A stretch of 64,000 nucleotides of DNA from Pseudomonas sp. MF4836. Lineage in GTDB: Bacteria; Pseudomonadota; Gammaproteobacteria; Pseudomonadales; Pseudomonadaceae. Shown here one piece after another: positions 60,168 to 64,000 of the stretch; positions within the stretch are counted from its first letter, which is position 1, and the number at the start of each line of letters is the position of its first letter. A program made the translations under genes and the position numbers. The notes under the pieces are model-generated. The model saw only the letters and a list, made by a program, of their open reading frames with translations, did not search any database and had not been told where the DNA came from. The stretch covers positions 124,001 through 188,000 of the forward strand of contig NZ_MVOL01000008.1 in NCBI RefSeq assembly GCF_002018875.1, written 5' to 3'.

Positions 60168-61286
60168 ATGAAGTCGCGCATCTGGCGTTTGGCAGGTGTT
60201 GGTTTGCTGTGTATCAGTGTCAGCGCGCAGTCGCTGGCCGACGAGCGGGATGAGGCGCAACAACGTCCTCAGCATGGCGCCGGTGGTGGCAATGGCGGCG
60301 GCCAGCGCGAACATGCGCCAGAGGCGCGCCCGGCACCCGCCCAGCCGCGTCCGGAGAACAACCAGAACCGTCCTCAGAATAATCAGCCCCGGCCGCAGAA
60401 TGAGATCATTCGCGGCGATAACAGCCGCCAGTTCGAACATAACGGCCAGAACCCGGGAAGCCAGAACCCGAGTGGACAATGGCAGAACCGTCCCCAGCAC
60501 GATCCAAACGGCCAGGGCCGTCCGGTGCAGCAGCCTGCCGTGCAGCCGGCAACCCGCCCGCAGAACAACCTGCCGATCCAGGGGCGTCCCGACACCGTGC
60601 GCCAGACCCAGGAGCCGCAGCGCGGCTACTACCAGGACACGCCTCGACGCAACGATTACAACCAGCACTGGCAGGCGGGCGGGCCGGGCTCGCGTCCGGG
60701 CGGCGGACATGCCGACGATCATCGCTGGCCGGGGCGCCCGGATGGGCATGGCAACGGTTGGGGGCCGGGCCCGCAGTATCGCCCGGGGTATGTGATCGAC
60801 CGTTTTCCGGATCGCAATTACCGCGTGCCTTATCGGGGCCAGGACTACTTCTTCTCCGGTGGCTATTGGTATCGCCCGCAAGGCCCGCGCTACGTCGTGG
60901 TGACGCCGCCCTATGGCATTCGCGTGGGTTATCTGCCGGATTACGCCCGGGAAGTCTGGATCGGCAGCGCGCTGTTCTTTCTCGCGGCGGGCGCCTACTA
61001 CACCTACGAAGCCAACACCCAGGACTACGTGGTGGTGCAGCCGCCGGTGGCCAGCCCGCCGCCGCAACAGGCGGGCAATGGTTATGACGTGGTGGCTTAC
61101 CCGGTCAGCGGGCAATCGCCGCAGCAGATCGATCAGGACCGTTACGACTGCTATCGCTGGGCCGTGCAGCAAAGTGGTTTCGATCCGGCAGTGGCCACCT
61201 ATCCGCCTGCGCCCGAAGTGGTGCAGACCTACCGCCAGGCCCAGGGCAGTTGCCTGAGCTCACGCGGTTATCAGGTGACTTACTGA
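60168..61286 (+). CDS. Secreted DUF6515-like protein with Asn/Gln/Pro/Arg-rich repeats
   Basis: A 372-residue exported protein: signal peptide (cleaved after QSLADE, near 25), then about 150 residues of low complexity rich in Asn, Gln, Pro, Arg and Gly with near-repeats of NNQNRPQ type, then DNRYR-like YRVPYRGQDYFFSGGYWYRPQGPRYVVVTPPYGIRV, one hydrophobic segment, and a C-terminal DRYDCYRWAVQQSGFDPA. The back half resembles DUF6515/RcnB-like periplasmic proteins; function unknown. Its end overlaps the convergent exporter gene by seven bases. Confidence 0.83.
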   Translation: MKSRIWRLAGVGLLCISVSAQSLADERDEAQQRPQHGAGGGNGGGQREHAPEARPAPAQPRPENNQNRPQNNQPRPQNEIIRGDNSRQFEHNGQNPGSQNPSGQWQNRPQHDPNGQGRPVQQPAVQPATRPQNNLPIQGRPDTVRQTQEPQRGYYQDTPRRNDYNQHWQAGGPGSRPGGGHADDHRWPGRPDGHGNGWGPGPQYRPGYVIDRFPDRNYRVPYRGQDYFFSGGYWYRPQGPRYVVVTPPYGIRVGYLPDYAREVWIGSALFFLAAGAYYTYEANTQDYVVVQPPVASPPPQQAGNGYDVVAYPVSGQSPQQIDQDRYDCYRWAVQQSGFDPAVATYPPAPEVVQTYRQAQGSCLSSRGYQVTY

Positions 61287-62176
61287 CCCCTGGCAGCCAG
61301 CACCACTTCCTGTGGGTCGGCGTGCACCAGCACTTCGGCCCTCGGGTAGGCGGCATGGATCGCATCGGCGGCCTGGTCGCTGATGCCATGGGCCACTGAC
61401 AAGCTCAAGTCCCCCGGCAGTTCCAGGTGCAATTGCACGAACCAGTGACTGCCGGAGATCCGCGTGCGCAAGTCATGGGCACCCAGCACCCCTGGAACGG
61501 CGCAGGCCAGTTCCAGCATGTGCTGGCTGACATCCGGCGGCAATTCTTCGTCCATCAGCACGGCCACGCTCTCGCGGGCTATCTGCAGCGCACTCCACAG
61601 GATGTAGACGGCGATCGCCAGGCCAAACCAGGCGTCCAGCTGGTGCCAGCCGAAACTGGCGAGCATCAGGGCCACCAGGATGCTGGCGTTGAGCAGCAAG
61701 TCCGAACGGTAATGCAGGGAGTCGGCCCGTACCGCCGTGGAGCCGGTTTCGCGGATGACCCGGCTCTGTACCATCAGCAAGGCCACGGTCAGGGCCAGGG
61801 ACAGCAGCATCACGCCGATACCGACCCAGGGCGCGCCCAGCGGCTCGGGGTTTTTCAGGCGTTCGATGGCCTGGATCGCAATCAGCACCGCACTGGCGGC
61901 GACGAACACCGCCTGGGCCATGCCTGACAGCGACTCGGCCTTGCCGTGGCCATACCGGTGATCGTCATCGGCCGGGCGCAGGGCGTAATGCACCGCCAGC
62001 AGATTGAGGAAGGACGCCGCACCGTCGAGCAACGAATCGGTCAGGCCCGCCAGCAGGCTCACCGAGCCGCTGAGCCACCAGGCGACGGCCTTGGCCACGA
62101 TCAGGATGCTGGCCACCGCCAATGATGCGCGGGTGGCCAGGCGCAGCAGGCGCGCGTGTTCCGGACTAGTGCTCAT
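61280..62176 (-). CDS. fieF: Cation diffusion facilitator (FieF type)
   Basis: Inner-membrane exporter of Fe(II), Zn(II) or similar ions driven by protons. It has 298 residues: six helices and a cytoplasmic C-terminal domain. The binding-site motifs are present, DSLLD in helix 2 and HYRSD in helix 5, as in E. coli FieF. YGHGKAESLSGMAQA is conserved. Convergent with the DUF6515-type gene. Confidence 0.92.
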   Translation of the reverse strand: MSTSPEHARLLRLATRASLAVASILIVAKAVAWWLSGSVSLLAGLTDSLLDGAASFLNLLAVHYALRPADDDHRYGHGKAESLSGMAQAVFVAASAVLIAIQAIERLKNPEPLGAPWVGIGVMLLSLALTVALLMVQSRVIRETGSTAVRADSLHYRSDLLLNASILVALMLASFGWHQLDAWFGLAIAVYILWSALQIARESVAVLMDEELPPDVSQHMLELACAVPGVLGAHDLRTRISGSHWFVQLHLELPGDLSLSVAHGISDQAADAIHAAYPRAEVLVHADPQEVVLAARGQ

Positions 62177-62203
62177 ACGAGGCGAATTCCTTCAGAGGCC
62201 GCT

Positions 62204-62623
62204 TCAGGCCGCAGGTTGCAGGCCGTACAGCGCCAACTGTTGCACGCTGCCTTTGTGCTGGATCAGGCGCGGATCATCCAGCGGAAAGCTGCCGCCCAGT
62301 TCGCTTTCGAGAATCGCCTGCAGTTTGCGGTTATCGACTTTGCCGTCGGCGCCTATGGCTTGCTGGAGTTTTTCCGGGGCGATCTGCGCGGTTTTTCCGG
62401 GCTCCAGGTAGATGGCGCCGGTGGCGAAGTCGACGCCGAAGGCGATCAACCCGGGGATCACGTAAAACAGCAGCCCCACGGCATCGAGCACGGCCACCAG
62501 GGGGTCGATCTTGCCTTCGATCTGGCCGCGTCGATCCGGGAAGAAAATCGAGCCGCAGGCGGTGACCTGGGTCAGCAGGGTGGCGACCAGCACACCGCCA
62601 ATCAAACGGAAGGGAATACGCAT
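62204..62623 (-). CDS. Small lipoprotein of unknown function
   Basis: A 139-residue lipoprotein: signal peptide with lipobox V-T-A-C near residue 22, then GSIFFPDRRGQIEGKIDPLVAVLDAVGLLFYVIPGLIAFGVDFATGAIYL, which includes a hydrophobic hairpin, and a polar C-terminal part (KTAQIAPEKLQQAIGADGKVDNRKLQAILESELG). I do not recognise a named family. It lies 27 bases after fieF and may be co-transcribed. The start at 62623 gives the signal peptide. Confidence 0.82.
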   Translation of the reverse strand: MRIPFRLIGGVLVATLLTQVTACGSIFFPDRRGQIEGKIDPLVAVLDAVGLLFYVIPGLIAFGVDFATGAIYLEPGKTAQIAPEKLQQAIGADGKVDNRKLQAILESELGGSFPLDDPRLIQHKGSVQQLALYGLQPAA

Positions 62624-62742
62624 GGAAATCTCCTGAGCAAAGCGTGAAGCCAAAGGGGGTGAAGCGTTGTCGGTTTGAGTTCAGACCGTGATTAACGCCA
62701 GGCAGTTCGCCGTTATACTCGCGCCTCTGTTTTGGAGCCAGC

Positions 62743-64000
62743 ATGAATTCTTTGCCAATTGATGAAGTTTTGCCTGCACTGCGCGCCGCCCTGGCGACAC
62801 GCAATGAGGCGGTGCTCGAAGCACCGCCGGGTGCCGGCAAGACCACCCGCGTGCCTTTAGCCCTGTTGAATGAAGCGTGGCTGGCCGGACAGACCATCCT
62901 GATGCTCGAACCACGGCGCCTGGCAGCCCGCGCGGCGGCCGAGCGCCTGGCCAGCGAGCTGGGGGAGAAAGTCGGTGAAACCGTGGGCTACCGCATCCGC
63001 CTGGACAGCAAGGTCGGCCCCAACACCCGTATCGAAGTGGTCACCGAAGGCATTCTGACCCGCCGCCTGCAGGACGACCCGGCGCTGGATGGCGTGGGTT
63101 TGCTGATTTTCGATGAGTACCACGAGCGCAGCCTCGACGCCGACCTGGCCCTGGCCCTGAGCCTGAATGGCCGCGAGCTGTTTCGTGATGAGCAACCGCT
63201 GAAGATCCTGCTGATGTCGGCCACCCTGGAAGGCGAGCGCCTGTCGCAGCTGCTCGACGATGCGCCGATCCTGCGCAGCGAAGGGCGCATGTTCCCGGTG
63301 ACCCAGCGTTGGGGGCGGCCTTATCAGCCTGGCGAGTTTATCGAGCCACGGGTGGTGCAGACCGTTCTTGAGGCCCTCAACGATGAGCCCGGCAGCCTGC
63401 TGGTGTTCCTGCCGGGGCAGGCAGAGATCCGCCGGGTACATCAGCAACTGGCCGAGGCCCTGGGGGACTGTCGCGAGATCCTGCTGTGCCCACTGCACGG
63501 CGAGCTGGATCTTGCAGCCCAGCGTGCGGCCATCGACCCGGCGCCGGCCGGCCAGCGCAAAGTGGTGCTGGCCACCAACATCGCGGAAACCAGCCTGACC
63601 ATCGACGGCGTGCGCGTGGTAATCGATGCCGGGCTGGCGCGGGTGCCGCGCTTCGACCCGGGCAGCGGCATGACCCGTCTCGATACCCAGCGCATCTCTC
63701 GCGCCAGCGCCACACAACGTGCCGGCCGTGCGGGGCGCCTGGAGCCCGGGGTGTGTTATCGCCTGTGGTCCGAGGATCAGCATGAGCAACTGGCGGCCTA
63801 TGCCAGTGCGGAAATCCTCCAGGCGGATCTGGCCGGGCTGGCTCTGCAACTGGCCCGCTGGGGCGTCGCTCCGGGGCAATTGGTGTGGCTGGATGGGCCG
63901 CCCACTGCGGCTTACACCCAGGCCCGGGACTTGCTGGAGCGCCTCGGTGCCCTGGAAGCCAAGGCCGGTGAAGAGGCTACGTTATCGCGCCACGGCCAGG
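62743..64000 (+). CDS. hrpB: ATP-dependent helicase HrpB, cut by the window end
   Basis: DEAH-box RNA helicase of unknown target in gamma-proteobacteria. The first 419 residues are present and no stop occurs before the window edge; the full protein is about 840 residues. Motifs: Walker A PPGAGKTTRVP near 30, Ia LEPRRLAARAAA, II as D-E-Y-H near 122, III LLMSATLEG, V NIAETSLTIDGV and VI QRAGRAGR near 328. ATG at 62743 is preceded by TTGGAG, and TATACT at 62714-62719 is a possible -10. Confidence 0.93.
   Translation, partial: MNSLPIDEVLPALRAALATRNEAVLEAPPGAGKTTRVPLALLNEAWLAGQTILMLEPRRLAARAAAERLASELGEKVGETVGYRIRLDSKVGPNTRIEVVTEGILTRRLQDDPALDGVGLLIFDEYHERSLDADLALALSLNGRELFRDEQPLKILLMSATLEGERLSQLLDDAPILRSEGRMFPVTQRWGRPYQPGEFIEPRVVQTVLEALNDEPGSLLVFLPGQAEIRRVHQQLAEALGDCREILLCPLHGELDLAAQRAAIDPAPAGQRKVVLATNIAETSLTIDGVRVVIDAGLARVPRFDPGSGMTRLDTQRISRASATQRAGRAGRLEPGVCYRLWSEDQHEQLAAYASAEILQADLAGLALQLARWGVAPGQLVWLDGPPTAAYTQARDLLERLGALEAKAGEEATLSRHGQ

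Noticed and set aside
60280..60640. Repetitive DNA in the Asn/Gln-rich gene as a CRISPR or tandem array
   Set aside because: The repeats are irregular codon-level repeats within an open frame, with no constant repeat and spacer lengths.
59922..61172. 416-codon minus-strand frame over the DUF6515-type gene
   Set aside because: It runs through the terminator at 60040-60068 and is Arg/Leu-rich nonsense. The plus-strand product has a signal peptide and family-like end.

Overview
The window is a stretch of conserved chromosome from a Pseudomonas, most likely of the fluorescens group. The evidence is high GC, strong GC3 codon bias, and a gene order that matches, as I recall it, the P. aeruginosa block from ppa down to hrpB (eutBC, mpl-ubiX, proA-nadD-rsfS-rlmH-mrdA-rodA-mltB-rlpA-dacA-ybeD-lipB-lipA, holA-lptE-leuS, lnt-corC-ybeY-phoH-miaB, hemL-thiE-thiD-ladS, amn). 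I see no insertion sequence, prophage, CRISPR array, rRNA or complete tRNA.

Left end (1-5200): a minus-strand cyanate cluster (cynS, a small secreted DUF2790-type protein, a beta-carbonic anhydrase) behind a LysR-type dyad; an 800-base gene-poor stretch with an orphan terminator; then ppa, the zinc peptidase mtfA, a DedA membrane protein and a GNAT acetyltransferase. From 5293 to 12963 lies an ethanolamine catabolic system: exaC-eutH-eutB-eutC on the minus strand and a divergent sigma-54 enhancer-binding regulator. The shared intergenic region has a recognisable -24/-12 promoter and repeated 18-bp upstream sites. No microcompartment genes are present, so acetaldehyde would be oxidised to acetate by a soluble NAD-dependent dehydrogenase.

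Middle (13100-36700): mpl and ubiX; a lipoprotein; an NAD(P)-binding protein; a lipoprotein fusing 11 MORN repeats to a caspase-like C13 peptidase; a MaoC hydratase; an LrgA/LrgB-type membrane pair; a LON-substrate-binding-domain protein; a DedA-PAP2 fusion; and a 3-methyladenine glycosylase. Next comes a long plus-strand run joining proline and NAD synthesis (proA, nadD), ribosome factors (rsfS, rlmH), the cell-elongation machinery (mrdA, rodA), wall hydrolases (mltB, rlpA, dacA) and lipoate synthesis (ybeD, lipB, lipA). An LD-carboxypeptidase, a second MltB-type transglycosylase and the short rescue gene arfA follow.

Right end (36800-64000): holA-lptE-leuS; a YdcF-type protein; lnt-corC-ybeY-phoH; miaB; a DUF1820 protein; a Sel1-type protein; hemL-thiE-thiD; the hybrid kinase ladS; an AidB-like dehydrogenase; amn; rluE; a DUF2788 protein; an Lrp-family regulator; a secreted Asn/Gln/Pro-rich protein; a cation-diffusion exporter; a lipoprotein; and the start of hrpB, cut by the window edge.

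Most genes are housekeeping. The less ordinary signals are the MORN/caspase-like lipoprotein two genes from an LrgA/LrgB pair, an 18-bp perfect inverted repeat between dacA and ybeD, the non-stop hairpin inside arfA, an apparently degenerate receiver in LadS, the eut enhancer sites, and a terminator-ended transcript candidate beside the Lrp gene. All calls come from reading the sequence; no searches were run.
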